A stretch of DNA of 64,000 nucleotides from Toxotes chatareus (lineage: Eukaryota > Chordata > Actinopteri > Toxotidae): the NCBI GenBank assembly GCA_016801885.1, contig JAFBJY010000132.1, positions 1-64,000 on the forward strand. Direction: 5' to 3'. The position numbers and the translations under genes were made by a program. Shown here piece by piece: positions 46,385-56,555 of this stretch. The notes under the pieces were generated by a model that did no database searches, was not told where the DNA came from, and saw nothing but the letters and a program-made list of their open reading frames with translations. The stretch's first letter is position 1; each line of letters starts with the position of its first letter.

Positions 46385-46669
46385 ACATTTTTGTGAATAT
46401 ACTAACCTTTTTGATCTCTGTACTCTGGATTCCCTCTAACCTGTGTGCTCTCTCCTCTCGCAATCTCCTCCGGTTTTTTCCCCCACATCCTCATCCATCA
46501 CCGCTCCAGCCGACTCTCCCTCGCCGCCCAGGAATCCCTTCTCCGTCCCGTTTCATCTCATCGGTTCGTCCTTTGTTTGCTAATAGCTAAAATAAACTGG
46601 TTAAATCCTTTACCTCCCTGCCTGTCTGCTTTTGGGTCCACGGCTCGATTAATAGACTTTCATAACAAG
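46385..46669 (+). mobile_element. 3' half of a Gypsy-type LTR
   Basis: GTGAATATACTAACC..., GTGTGCTCTCTCCTCT, GTTTGCTAATAGCTAAAATAAACTGGTTAA, CTGCCTGTCTGCTTTTGGGTCCA and the terminal CATAACA follow the same order as the second half of the solo LTR at 52724-53278 (GTGAATATACTTATC..., CTGTCTGCTTTTGGGTCCA, CATAACA). The upstream half with the TATA box and GCCAGATCGT motif is missing. Confidence 0.75.
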
Positions 46670-47230
46670 TAAATGACTTTTTTTGTAAACATGTGCTTAC
46701 AACCACTTACTGGACACATCACAGACCTGCCCGCTCCAATATGATCATTTAAGGAGATACTAGCTCTTTCACCCGTGTGGAAATGGCGGGCACATAATGA
46801 AACTGCACATTTTAAATCTGCAGCAACAGCTAAAGCAGCTTGAGGTGCAGGAGAATTGTACACTAACGTTAAAATGGCCCTTGAAAGCTGAGTAAGTGTT
46901 AAATGTTTTACTATAGTTGGTGCCAACACATTTGAAAAAGACGAGGCTTGTTCCTATGCACTCTGCAATGGAGTACATAGCCTCTTAGCGTATCCAATTT
47001 CTTTTTACAAAAGACGCAGGCATTTTTAGGATTTCAAGCGTTTGCCTGTGCTTTTCAGCTGAACTAAGTTATCGCATACATTGATCTAGCTAGCAGCTAA
47101 AGTACTGCTCTTAAATATCAACTGGTGTTAGCAAAGTTACACCATGTGCTTTCAGGACATTTCCATCTGCTCTCAAAAAAAGTAGGCTGATGTTGAAGCT
47201 TACCTTTGCAAACTTTACATTTTCCGACTG
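46670..47230 (-). pseudogene. Zinc-finger-containing N-terminal fragment of a teleost multi-copy family
   Basis: Minus strand: FKCVGTNYSKTFNTYSAFKGHF (C2H2-like, about 46940-46870), then in other frames LNDHIGAGRSVMCPVSGCKHMFTK (about 46750-46690). The pattern 'F.C....TFNTYSAFK.HF' followed by 'L..HI..G..V.CP..GC...F' recalls the N-terminal fingers of a family of fish proteins whose C-terminal half resembles the pseudogene at 380-1470. The frame is broken by at least two shifts. No downstream exons are seen on this strand because the LTR fragment follows. Confidence 0.4.
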
Positions 47231-47580
47231 AACAGCAGCAGTCACTCCACAAAACTTGTGTTAACCTCCTCGACTTGTCCTAAAACAAAACAAAAAAAGA
47301 TTTCTGCTCTGCTCCAGTGGTCTCTCCAGCAAGTGCCGCTCTGGCTCGCTTGCTCATTAATGACGTCAGCTGCAGCCGTGAACAAGGAGTTTGTGCGTCT
47401 CCCTCTGAACAGCAGACACCTCCACAAAATTGTGTTAAAATCGTAGATTTGTCCTGAAAACTGTTAAAATGACAAAGTAGTCCGAAGATGTTTGCTCTGC
47501 TCCTGTGTTGTCTCCAGCACGTGCTACTCTGGCTCGCCGTTAATGACGTCAGCTGTGAACGAGGACCTGCGCTTCTCCCG
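47231..47580. repeat. Tandem duplication of an about 175-bp promoter-like unit
   Basis: Copy A (47231-47405) and copy B (47406-47580) share CTCCACAAAA.TTGTGTTAA, GACTTGTCCT.AAA, TCTGCTC...CTCCAGCA.GTGC..CTCTGGCTCGC and TTAATGACGTCAGC. Each unit carries a TGACGTCA CRE. It lies upstream of the minus-strand zinc-finger fragment and just before the piggyBac C-terminal part, so it may be that gene's duplicated promoter. Confidence 0.8.
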
Positions 47581-47624
47581 CTACTCCCCGCCATTATCCA
47601 ATCAGAGCGAACTTCAGCTACACT

Positions 47625-48762
47625 TTGAAATTAAAAATAAGATAAAGCCACTATACAATGACATTCAAGAAGCCTGCCGCAGGAACTACCACCCAGGGCA
47701 GGGGAGATTTCCACTGATGAAAGAATGGTAGCTTGAAAGCACGTGTCTTTCAAGCAATACATGAAAAGCAAGCCTGTGCGCTGGGGCTTCAAGCTTTTCG
47801 TTCTGGCTGACTCATCAAAATGGTTACACTTTGAGTCTTCTTTGTGTATGAAGGAAAGAGTGAGGGAACCAGTGGCAAAGGACTAAGTTATGATTCTGTA
47901 ATGAGGTTGATGAACACCAGTTTGATGGGCACAGGGTATAAGTTATTTGTTGATAATTTCTATACCAGTCCAGCCCTCTTCCGGGATCTTTGCAGCAGAG
48001 GATCTGGGCCTGTGGTACCATAAGGACAAACAGGGTGGGGTACCCCAGAACAAAACAAATGCCCTGGACTCAAATGTGTCCCGCCCACTGCAGTGGCGGG
48101 ACACAAGAGATGTGTTCCTCTGCTCCACCATGCACACAGCACATGGGAAGGACACAGTAAAGAGGAAGAAGATGAAGGACAACAGTGGCCGCTGGACTGT
48201 CAAGGATGTTCCAGTTCCTCCAGCCATAACAGACTACAAAAGGTCAGTACAGTACAGTACAGTTTATGCAGATGGATTTGTGACATGCGATCTGTGAGCT
48301 TCTAATGTATTGGTCTCATCTGTCATTTCCCCAGGTGTATGGGTGAGTGGACTCTCTGATGCCCTCATCGGGTATTATAGTCCTCCATAAAACAAGAAAA
48401 TGGTATAGGACTTTTCTTTTATCATTCTGTCGACATGGCCATTGTGAATGCTTTCCTCCTCCACAAGGACCTTTGTAAGGCAAAAGGTGGAGTGCCAATG
48501 AACCAGAAAGCTTTCAGAGAGACACTTGCTGTGGAGCTTTCGGAGGTGGGCATCCAGAGAAGCACACCAAGCGCAACCTTCTAGGCCCCTCGTGGCACAT
48601 CACAAGCCCATACACATCAGTGCTAGCAGTACTCATGGCGGGCTGAAATGCAGAAAGTGCCATGCAAAGACACCTGTCAAGTGTTCCAGCTGTGACATGC
48701 CCCTGTGCTTTACCCCTGCCCGTGACTGTTATAATGAATGGCATGCTGAGAATAACATGTGA
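47625..48762 (+). pseudogene. piggyBac transposase catalytic and C-terminal part, frameshifted
   Basis: Starts KIKPLYNDIQEACRRNYHPGQ (47640-47702). After a frameshift ISTDERMV carries the first catalytic Asp, followed by VSFKQYMKSKPVRWGFKLFVLADSSKW. The frame then reads SYDSVMRLMNTSLMGTGYKLFVDNFYTS (second Asp region, about 47887-47967) and WRDTRDVFLCSTMHTAHG (about 48090-48140). After a shift, MAIVNAFLLHKDLCKAKGG (about 48435-48490) and the C-terminal cysteine-rich domain LKCRKC, VKCSSCDMPLCFTPARDC (48645-48735, C-x2-C-x7-C-x2-C-x4-C-x6-C) end at TGA 48760-48762. The N-terminal region is missing here and occurs at 33461-34214 on the same strand. Multiple frameshifts make it inactive. Confidence 0.85.
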
Positions 48763-49110
48763 GTGTTGAAACTGGGAAATTGTGAATAATTTGTGTGTTT
48801 CATTCACATAAAGGTGTTGATTTCTGACCATAGCACTTTTTCTGACTCATTTCTTATAATGCACGTTTAGTTTAAATAGAATGAGCATTTAATGTGTTTT
48901 TTCTTCCCTAACTTTATTTCTGTACTATTAATTGTGGATATTAAAATTAATATGAATATTAATATATTGGAGGAATCAATATGGAATATGATTCCTCTAA
49001 GTGTCACCTTTCATTAGAGCAGTCTGTATGTTGAAGCATTCAGGAGTTATACACTTGGCACCTGGCGTGCCCAAGAGCTATCCAAAGTGGCCATTTTGGA
49101 TAGCTCTTGA
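48763..49110. other. 3' region of the piggyBac element
   Basis: A/T-rich sequence after the transposase stop. No C-rich terminal string followed by TTAA is evident, so the 3' terminus of the element could not be placed. It includes the palindrome at 49072-49109. Confidence 0.3.
49072..49109. repeat. 38-bp palindrome with one mismatch
   Basis: CAAGAGCTATCCAAA (49072-49086) and TTTGGATAGCTCTTG (49095-49109) are perfect reverse complements. The centre GTGGCCAT is itself palindromic apart from one pair. It would form a long cruciform. It sits in the 3' part of the piggyBac element. Confidence 0.9.
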
Positions 49111-50640
49111 GAACTTATGGACATACCCACTGAAAAACCTGTGCAAAACAGTCATTTTTGTACAATTACTGTGAAATTTTAACATGGAATGGGTAGGACT
49201 TCAGTCTACAGAAATCTGTTATCATCTAATCCTAACCTACAAGCCCAGGTTATTAGAAAGATGCATTTTACAAAAAAATCAGGCGAGGAAAAAAAAAAAA
49301 AAAAATTTTTTTCTGTGTTTAATATTCTCTTACTTCATACCAGTTACACCTACAGTACATCAGACTGCTGAAATAAAACTTTAGAGTGTTACCTTCACAA
49401 AGAGACCAAACTTTTGAATGTCCTCCTAAGGGCTCCAAGAGCAGCTTTGAATTTAATTTGGGCATGTTTTTGACAGGTGTTTGACAGTCCATTTGGAAAA
49501 TGCTTAATTATTAGCTTATCTGCTTTGTTGAGCAAAGCCAGGACCAGGTCTTTTATCCTGTGTATGTCCTAGATTGGACTTTCTAGGAAAGCAACAGATG
49601 TCCAAAGACCAAACGGAGAAGAGGAGAGTATGAAGAAGACATTACAGATCAAAACACCCATGAGCACGGACTACTCCCTCTCCCCTTTGACCCCAGCAAT
49701 CCAGTTGGTATGACACTATTTATTCACCGTGACTGATCATCACTGTTTTCTTTATATGTGTATTTCCACAGTCACTCTCGTGTGTGTGTGTATCCTCAGG
49801 TATGGAGTTCTTAGTCCCAAAGACCACTTTCTTCTGTACAGTATGTAATCCATTCTTCAGCAGAACCAAAGAAGCTGAGATCAACCACTGCAAAACCATC
49901 AAACACTACTGAGAACCTAAAGGTAGGCAGCTCATGGTTATTTGTTGCAGTTTCTCCTCTTTATTCTGCTCCATTTTCGCACTTACTGTGATACAGGTGA
50001 TAAAACGTCCACGTGTGTTCACAAAGAGTGTTTTCCTTTTGTCCTCCTCTTGTAGAAATACCTGCAGACTGAGAAGACGGTGAATGTGACGGACAAACCA
50101 GACCCCAGCTGAATGTGGCTGTGAAGCTTTTCACTCACTTTTGCCATTCCCCTCCTTTTGTATCGTCTCTTTATTTCTCACTCAAGGTCCAGATTCTCAC
50201 ACTGGTATAGATTAGTCTCATGTCTCCATTTAAATATGACGTCAGTAAAATGTATTTACTAAATTGATTCATATCATCACTTAGATTAACTTTTCTGTGA
50301 GTCAAAGATCTTTTCTTACAGATATAGTAGATAGATAGATAGATAGATAGCTGCTGGGGACAGTGGCATCCAGACCGCCAGTCTTCATAGCTGTCCAACA
50401 ACAACAAGGTATGACAAGGCCCAGGGCTGGTTAGTCCAGCTTCAGGTGCTAGCTGGGACAGAAGACTTGCACACCAGGGCAGCACAGTGGACCATTACCT
50501 TCATCAAGGTGGGAGAGAAGATTCAGCTTCAACCAAAGGCTCAAACAGAGCTCCTCTCTGCAGTACAGCAACTGTACTAACAACTCAGATATTATCATGA
50601 AATATTTGCAGAAAAATCTCTTTGGGATTTCACAAGGTGT
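49111..50640. other. Unassigned region with two exon-like fragments
   Basis: A pure A tract (49290-49305, followed by T's) is present. At about 49596-49712 an open stretch begins CPKTKRRRGEYEEDITDQNTH and ends before a GTATG; its lysine/arginine then acidic composition looks coding. At 50056-50112, after a CTTGTAG acceptor, KYLQTEKTVNVTDKPDPS precedes TGA. The two may be exons of one decayed gene, but I cannot name it. Confidence 0.3.
50325..50351. repeat. (TAGA)n microsatellite
   Basis: About six to seven TAGA units. Confidence 0.95.
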
Positions 50641-51853
50641 GGCTGCATCAGACAGACACAAACAAAACAAATCATTTCTTTTGTTTATTATCAAGACAAA
50701 AAAATAGCAAAAGTAAATTCTTCATGGTGTCAACATGTCAGTTCTCAACATAGTCGGTATCAAAGTTAACAAATAGCAAAGAATGTCTTCAAAACTGAAC
50801 AAAATATGAAGAAACCATCACATAACAAAATTCATATTTAGTACTCCTGCCATTAGCACACAGTAGTGCTTTAATCCTGGCTGGCATGTTCTCCACGAGC
50901 CTTTCACACTGTTGAGGGTAATCTTCTCCCATTCTTCTTCAATGACTGTTTTAATTCTTCCAAATCCTTTGCTTAAAACAGACCTTTTGATAATCCAGCA
51001 AAGATTTTCAATGGGGCTCATGTCCGGGATTGAGCTGGCCACTCTAAGACCTGGATATTGTGCTCCTGCAGCCAAGTTCTACTTGACCTGGATGCGTGGC
51101 AAGGGGCATTATCTTGCCCAAACATCTGCTTTCCACCTCCACTGTGCATCTTCAAACAGCCACAGCACTTTTCTGTAGAGAAGCCTATATGTCAGCTCAA
51201 GTAATTTCTGGCTTTTTTTCTTTGCATCCCCAACAATTTTCCTGCCACTTGTGGCTGAAGTTTTTCTTGCTCTACCTGAGCGTAGTTTGGTATCAACAGA
51301 AGCCCATATTTTGCACTTCTTCATCAGAGTTTGAACACTACTGACTGGCATTGTCAAATGTTTGGATATGTTTTTCTATCCTTTTCCTTCTTTCTAAAGT
51401 TCAAATACCTTCTCTTGTAGGTCTTTTTTCATAGTTCTTTTGCTTTCCCCATGGCTCAGAATCCAGCAAAGTCAGTGCAGCACTAGATGAAATGTGCAGG
51501 CGTCTGTCAGGAGCCCATAGACTCACTGACTCTTTATACACACACTAATTACAGCCAAACAGGTGACAGGTGTGGACAGTGACCCTTAAAAAAAGCTGTT
51601 TGTGTCAACTTGTGTGCATAGTATCAGGCCAAAACTTCAAGGGTATGTATACTTTTGATCAGGGCCATTTGGGTGTTTCAACTTGTCTCTATGATTTAAA
51701 AAAAGAGCAAATATAATAATGTGATAATAAATAACTTTGCCTGACCACTAACTCTGAATGAAAGAAAGCTTTTGCATGATCAAACATATTTTCTGAAAAA
51801 TGGACAATATTTCACAAATTTTGCCAGGGTATGTAAACTTATGAGCACAACTG
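50640..51853 (-). mobile_element. Tc1/mariner transposon, internally deleted, one end missing
   Basis: Minus strand. The right end reads CAGTTGTGCTCATAAGTTTACATACCCTGGCAAAATTTGTG inward from 51853, a Tc1-type terminal repeat, with an internal CAAAAGTATACATACCC repeat near 51640. The opposite terminal repeat is not found; the left limit given is approximate. Coding remnants are in 50818-51430. Confidence 0.8.
50818..51430 (-). pseudogene. Tc1-like transposase remnants
   Basis: An N-terminal piece of the HTH region (51357-51109 frame: SSVQTLMKKCKIWASVDTKLRSGRARKTSA) and a C-terminal piece with MSPIENLCWIIKR (51075-50818 frame) are present. The latter holds the third catalytic residue in the P-I-E-N-L context (canonical D-L-N-P-I-E-N-L-W). 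The middle of the protein with the first two catalytic aspartates is absent, so a deletion joins the two halves. The element is a non-autonomous relic. Confidence 0.75.
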
Positions 51854-51873
51854 TGTGTGTGTGTGTGTGTGGA
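51851..51873. repeat. (TG)n microsatellite at the Tc1 end
   Basis: About 11 TG units directly abut the Tc1 terminal repeat, which hides any TA target duplication. Confidence 0.95.
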
Positions 51874-52612
51874 TGTGATTTTCTTTAAACCAGGCTGAAA
51901 AAAAAACTACACATATATTTAGTTGAGCTTATGTTTTCTTTTCTTTCTTTCCTTCTTTGCTTCTTATTTCCATTCTCTGTGCTGGGCTGAATTTCACACT
52001 GATTGTTACTAATACTGTCATCTAATACTGTCTGTATACAGTATAAAGAGCTTTATTTCCAACATGGTACACCTCAGTCATACTACAGTAACAGCTATCT
52101 GTAATGTATCCACACTTTGTAATTTGAGCCATCTGGATTCTTCCAGTTGTGACTTTTGGAGCTGCATTTACCACTTTGCCTCATTCATGGCCTGTAACGT
52201 GCCTACTTGTAATTTGGATATTTCCTCAATGGCAGAAGTTGCTGATGTGGATTCAAGAAGATATTTTCTTCTTCCACTTAAAGAACTACAACCAACTGTG
52301 CTGAGCAAACCACATGCACACAAAACACACACATACTCACTCCTGGACTTAAAATTGCTGCTATATGTGCAGCCTTTCTTCTTTATTTCTCTTACTGTTC
52401 AAACAGTGCACATGGTCACTTTGGTCATACTGTTTATAGTATTTATTGTTATTGTTTCCTCTAATAAGTCTTTTTTTTCTTGGAGTCTTATATTCTGTCT
52501 GTATATTCTATATTCTGAGTGCCTGTATCCTATTGCATCTGCTCTTTGCTGCTGTAACAGTGTAATTTCCCCATTGTGGGACTATTAAAGGTTTATCTTA
52601 TCTTATCTACTG
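51874..52612 (+). mobile_element. 3' end of a Rex1/L2-type LINE
   Basis: The interval ends GTAATTTCCCCATTGTGGGACTATTAAAGG followed by a (TTATC)n tail (52590-52612), the tail architecture of fish Rex1/L2-group LINEs. The preceding sequence has a 174-codon plus-strand frame with no recognisable reverse transcriptase (52064-52588), which reads as 3' untranslated sequence. Only the terminal part is secure; the 5' limit is uncertain. Confidence 0.6.
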
Positions 52613-52723
52613 TATGAAAATGAAGGGCAGAGATGATGGAGGATATCATTCTAACTCTTATTTTATTGCCATCAATTCAATTCAATTTATTCATTAATTA
52701 TACAGCGCCTTACAGAAAAAGAG

Positions 52724-53278
52724 TGTTAGGAGGCAGCTCTCCTGCCTCTGGGGATGTGTTTGTTTCCTTTTTTTTGTCCCTCGGCGTGCATGTGTGGGTG
52801 TATGTGTTTTTGGTGTGTCTGTGTTTTTAGTTTGTGGATTCCTGGGCGGCTCCTCCTTCCCCAGCTCTGACTGCACACACCTGTGCTTAATCTAGGCGCC
52901 AATCAGTCCTGGCAAAGTACAAGAGGCTCTGTGTTCCTGTCCCTCCTCGCCAGATCGTTCCATCATCTTACGTGGTGACTAGCTCCTGAGCTTTCTTCGT
53001 GATATTCTTCCCTGTGAATATACTTATCTTTTATCCTGCGCTCTCCCGTTCCTCACTAACCAGCGTGCTCTCTTCTCCTACAGACACCGGTTCATCCTCC
53101 ACTGCTCCATTCATCGCCGCTCCTGCCATCTCTGCCCCACCGTCCCAGGAGTCCCTCCACTGCCCAGACTTCTCCTTTGTTTCCTCTGTTTTGAGAACCG
53201 CTAATAAACCCGTTAAGCCGCCTACCACCTCTCCTGTCTGCTTTTGGGTCCAGGCCTGTATTACACCCTAGCATAACA
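52724..53278 (+). mobile_element. Solo Gypsy LTR with perfect 5-bp target duplication
   Basis: 555 bp from TGTTAGGAGG to GCATAACA, flanked by AAGAG on both sides (52719-52723 and 53279-53283). It carries TACAAG (TATA-like, about 52918), CCTCGCCAGATCGTTCC (motif GCCAGATCGT at 52949-52958), a GCTAATAAAC polyadenylation region and CTGTCTGCTTTTGGGTCCA. No internal region is present, so it results from recombination between two LTRs. It is related in layout but diverged from the 554-bp LTRs. Confidence 0.93.
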
Positions 53279-53862
53279 AAGAGAAAACTCTCTCTCAGAG
53301 AAAGAGAAAAAAAACTCTCTCTTTCTCACTGAGGGAAAAAGAGAAAAACTCTCTCTTTCTCTCAGACACAAGAACTCTGAGAGAAAGAGAGAAAAAACTC
53401 TGAGGAGGGAAGAGAAAGTGAGAGTTCTTCTCTCTCGTTCTCTTCGGTGGAGAAAGAGGGTTAGCGTTAGGAAGCGCGCTCTCTCTCTCGCTGAGGAGGG
53501 CGTAAAGAAGGCCATGCTCTCCTTCTCGCTTTCCCTCCTCTCCATCGATAGAGACAGAAAGAGAGAGGAAAGCGTCTCTATCCGTCTCAAGGAGAGAGGG
53601 GAAGCTCTCTGTGTAACTCGCTCTCTGCCTGAGAGAGAGAAGAGAGAGATCGCTGCTCTTCCCTTTCTCTCTGCCAGAGAGAGGAGGAACCCAGAGAGAA
53701 AACACAGAGGGCCAAACTCTCCCTGCTGGAGAAATGATGTATAGAAATGGAAATAATCTACATTTAAATAAGCATCTCTCTCTGTGTTTTCTCTCTCCTG
53801 AGAGAGAAAGAGAGGCAAAATTCTCTGTTTTCTCAGGGAGAGAGAGAGAAGGACAGAGTCTG
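53279..53862. repeat. GAGA/CTCT low-complexity tract with many short inverted repeats
   Basis: About 580 bp of alternating purine (GAGAAAGAGAG) and pyrimidine (CTCTCTCTC) runs. Because each run is the complement of the next, the tract has dense hairpin potential. Long frames in three registers (about 108-204 codons) arise from the absence of stop codons in the repeat and have Ser/Arg/Glu-only composition. Confidence 0.9.
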
Positions 53863-54596
53863 GTGGCCCGGTCACATCTGTATTCAGTTCTCCTGGATAT
53901 TAACCTCACAGACGCTCAAATGAACCGTTATCAGTAAGGATCCGCAGCATGAGCGGATCGAAAAGCGACTGAATGGCCCCAGCAAAGACGTTGGTAGCCT
54001 GAGACACCGGCGACGCACCCCCACCAGAGCTGTCCCTACCTCCTCAGAAACGTTGAGTCAGTGAAGGAAGGCTCCTCATTTTATATCATCTGGCTGCCGC
54101 CGTGGTGACGTCAGAGCTGTTGCCCTGGGGGATCAAAGGCAGGTGAGATGGTGACGTCATGAGCCACACCTCCTCTGAGCTGCTGCTCACTGGATGCTTT
54201 TGCTTTTGACTACATTCACGAGTTTAACTCTACAAACTGTTGCAGTGAAAATCCCAGCAAGTGTAGGGTGTTCTGATACATCAATCAGATTGTTGGAAAA
54301 TTCCAAAGCATTCCAAAGGCAGTGGAAAGAATAAAAATGATCAAGTGCAGCTCTACACTTTGATTTGAACATTTGTCATGTATGACTTCATTTAATACTG
54401 TAGGTTCATACATGATCATCCACAGCTGAAGCTCACATTCATGCACCTGTCCTGACAAGATGCTACATGTGATTGATTGTGATCCACCATGTCTCAGCTT
54501 AAAATGCTTTTCCTTGAGTCTTATTCAAAATGTGACACTGAAAACTGAACCATCTGTGCCAACAGAATGAAGATAAGTTATGAAAAAACCATCAAC
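53863..54596. other. No gene; two TGACGTCA sites
   Basis: The segment 54040-54180 is C/G-rich and holds two TGACGTCA CRE sequences (about 54103 and 54151), as in a promoter or LTR. The rest is unremarkable. Confidence 0.35.
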
Positions 54597-54735
54597 AAAC
54601 TCAGAGCAAGAGCTTCATAAATACCTTTATTGCACATATTAAAATCTGTTTTCATTTCAACAATTGTATCAACTGTCAATATCAGCACAAAAGTGTATAA
54701 AAGAATGGAATGAACTGATGAATTTTAATGTTTTA
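54597..54735 (-). repeat. Duplicated 3' terminal exon-like unit, copy 1
   Basis: ACAAACTCAGAGCAAGAGCTTCATAAATACCTTTATTG and the following 100 bp resemble 56425-56555. On the minus strand it contains CAATAAAGG (polyadenylation signal), so it looks like the 3' end of a minus-strand transcript. Confidence 0.75.
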
Positions 54736-56424
54736 TTTTTCCCAACTAGTTATTGTAAATGAACACATATTTAATGTGCCTTATTCATTTGTGGTTACAG
54801 TTATATTAAATTTCAAATAAACCTACTGTACAGAAGGTCGTCTCTTTGAGTACTGTTCCCTTAAGACTGTTGTTAATTATCGCACATGTAATTCCCACAC
54901 TGCCATGCGGTCCTTGAATGCACATGAGACGTGTCGATCGAGATCCGGAGAAAACAGCTGAGTGACTCCGCAGTGTGCGTCTAAAAGCAGTGAGTTTTGT
55001 TGTTATGCCACATGTACCCTTCGTTAATATTTATATACATTCATAAGTCAAGTAATGACATGCCAGTCGTCTTTTGGTCAGTGGCATTCGTGATGTTATA
55101 AAGAATTAGCCACTAATTATGCTCTTTTTACTACAGTTTTGGGCTCAAACGGTTTCTTCTTTACAAACTATTTCCCCAGCCTTGGAAAACCCATAGGACT
55201 ATATATCTATATAACTCTCTATCTATATCTATCTAGCTATCTATCTAGCTATCTATCTAATTTGATAATTTTATAATTATTTTATAATTCATTTTATAAA
55301 TCTACACTGATTCTCCAAAAATACGTTTTCCTTACTACTACTAACACCTAACAACCGCAATAAAACCAATCTACTTCTGCAAAGAAAAAAATTCAAATGA
55401 CGCACACTATATAGATATACTATCCTGAACACACTCGATCCCGCCCGTGATTCACATAACAAACCAGATTCCAATCAGGCGATTCAAAGCTACTCAAACT
55501 GCTTCGAACGTCACTCACAGTGCTTCAAACGCACATCACTACTCACGTGATCAAACCACCTCTGGCACGGTGGTTCGAAATAACTTCTTCATGAGCTACG
55601 GCGCGTATGTGGCGAGACCTCGGTGTCAGAGGACCATCACTAGCGGCAGGTGTTGGCTGCCTTCTGAGAAGTTTATATGCTAGCTCACTCGTGAAGCTCA
55701 GCACTGTTGTTTACATTGCGTTTTGCCCATGGTTTGATCCGTTGATTGATCATTGTGATTTAAGTTATAAGTAATAATGAGCTGTATTTCCAGTTACTCT
55801 GATTAGATACACATATTTGGCTCATTATATATTTATATGATTTATACTTAATTCCGAATTGTATTGTGTTACTGTGGTTTGGCCATAGAAACCACACTCA
55901 TACATATAGGTATCACTCGTGAAAGTTATATAAAAGGTCAGAAACTTTATTCCTGGTCTCCGTTCCTCATTCTCCACCTACCACTGCTCAGCGTGTCCTG
56001 ACCGGCTACACTGAAGTGTTTTGCTGCCACCTAAGATCCACACTCAGTACAGTCTACACACACACCTACTGCAACCCCCAACAGTAATGGCACTGAGTTC
56101 ATTTTCTATGAACTACTCCTCAGGTTTTCCAGATTTACCATAAAGCTCATAATGAATCTAACAGGATGCTTTGGTGAATTAATGTTTTAGTGTCATTAAA
56201 AATTGGTACAGAGTACAAAGACACATGAGGAAAAGCAGACATTCCAATATAGACAGTAGCAACATTAAATCAACATTTCTATTATTTATGTAGCTGATTA
56301 AAAGCTAATACAGAAATGGGCTTGTAATTAATTACAAATTGAGGAAAACCTCTATCAGTGTGTTCTTGGATGGAGTTTACAATAGTGCAAACTAGATAAG
56401 GTATGAAAAGAAACAAACGCAAAC
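54736..56424. other. Spacer between the duplicated units; microsatellite and promoter-like motif
   Basis: 55190-55262 is a (TATC/TAGC)n tract. TATATAAAAGG (about 55927-55937) followed within 160 bp by an ATG (56086, short frame ending at TAA) looks like a core promoter, but no gene is recognised. The 55440-55680 part has short near-repeats (TTCGAA, GCTTCAAACG) suggestive of a decayed transposon. Confidence 0.35.
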
Positions 56425-56555
56425 AAACTCAGAGCAAGAGCTTCATAAATACCTTTATTGTATTACATTAAAAAAGTGGATTCATTTCAAGAATTGTATT
56501 AACCATCAATATCAGCAGAAAGGTATGAAAGAATGGAGAATAAACTGATGAATAT
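56425..56555 (-). repeat. Duplicated 3' terminal exon-like unit, copy 2
   Basis: Near-copy of 54597-54735, same strand, 1.83 kb away. It shares an exact 34-bp core (ACTCAGAGCAAGAGCTTCATAAATACCTTTATTG) and blocks AATTGTAT.AAC.ATCAATATCAGCA.AAA and GAATGGA.

The arrangement indicates a tandem duplication of a gene end or of an interspersed element tail. Confidence 0.75.

Noticed and set aside
53261..53909. Two overlapping 204-codon minus-strand frames and a 108-codon plus-strand frame
   Set aside because: They run through GAGA/CTCT repeats that lack stop codons in several registers; the products are Ser/Arg/Glu/Leu-only with no domain, and part of one overlaps the solo LTR.
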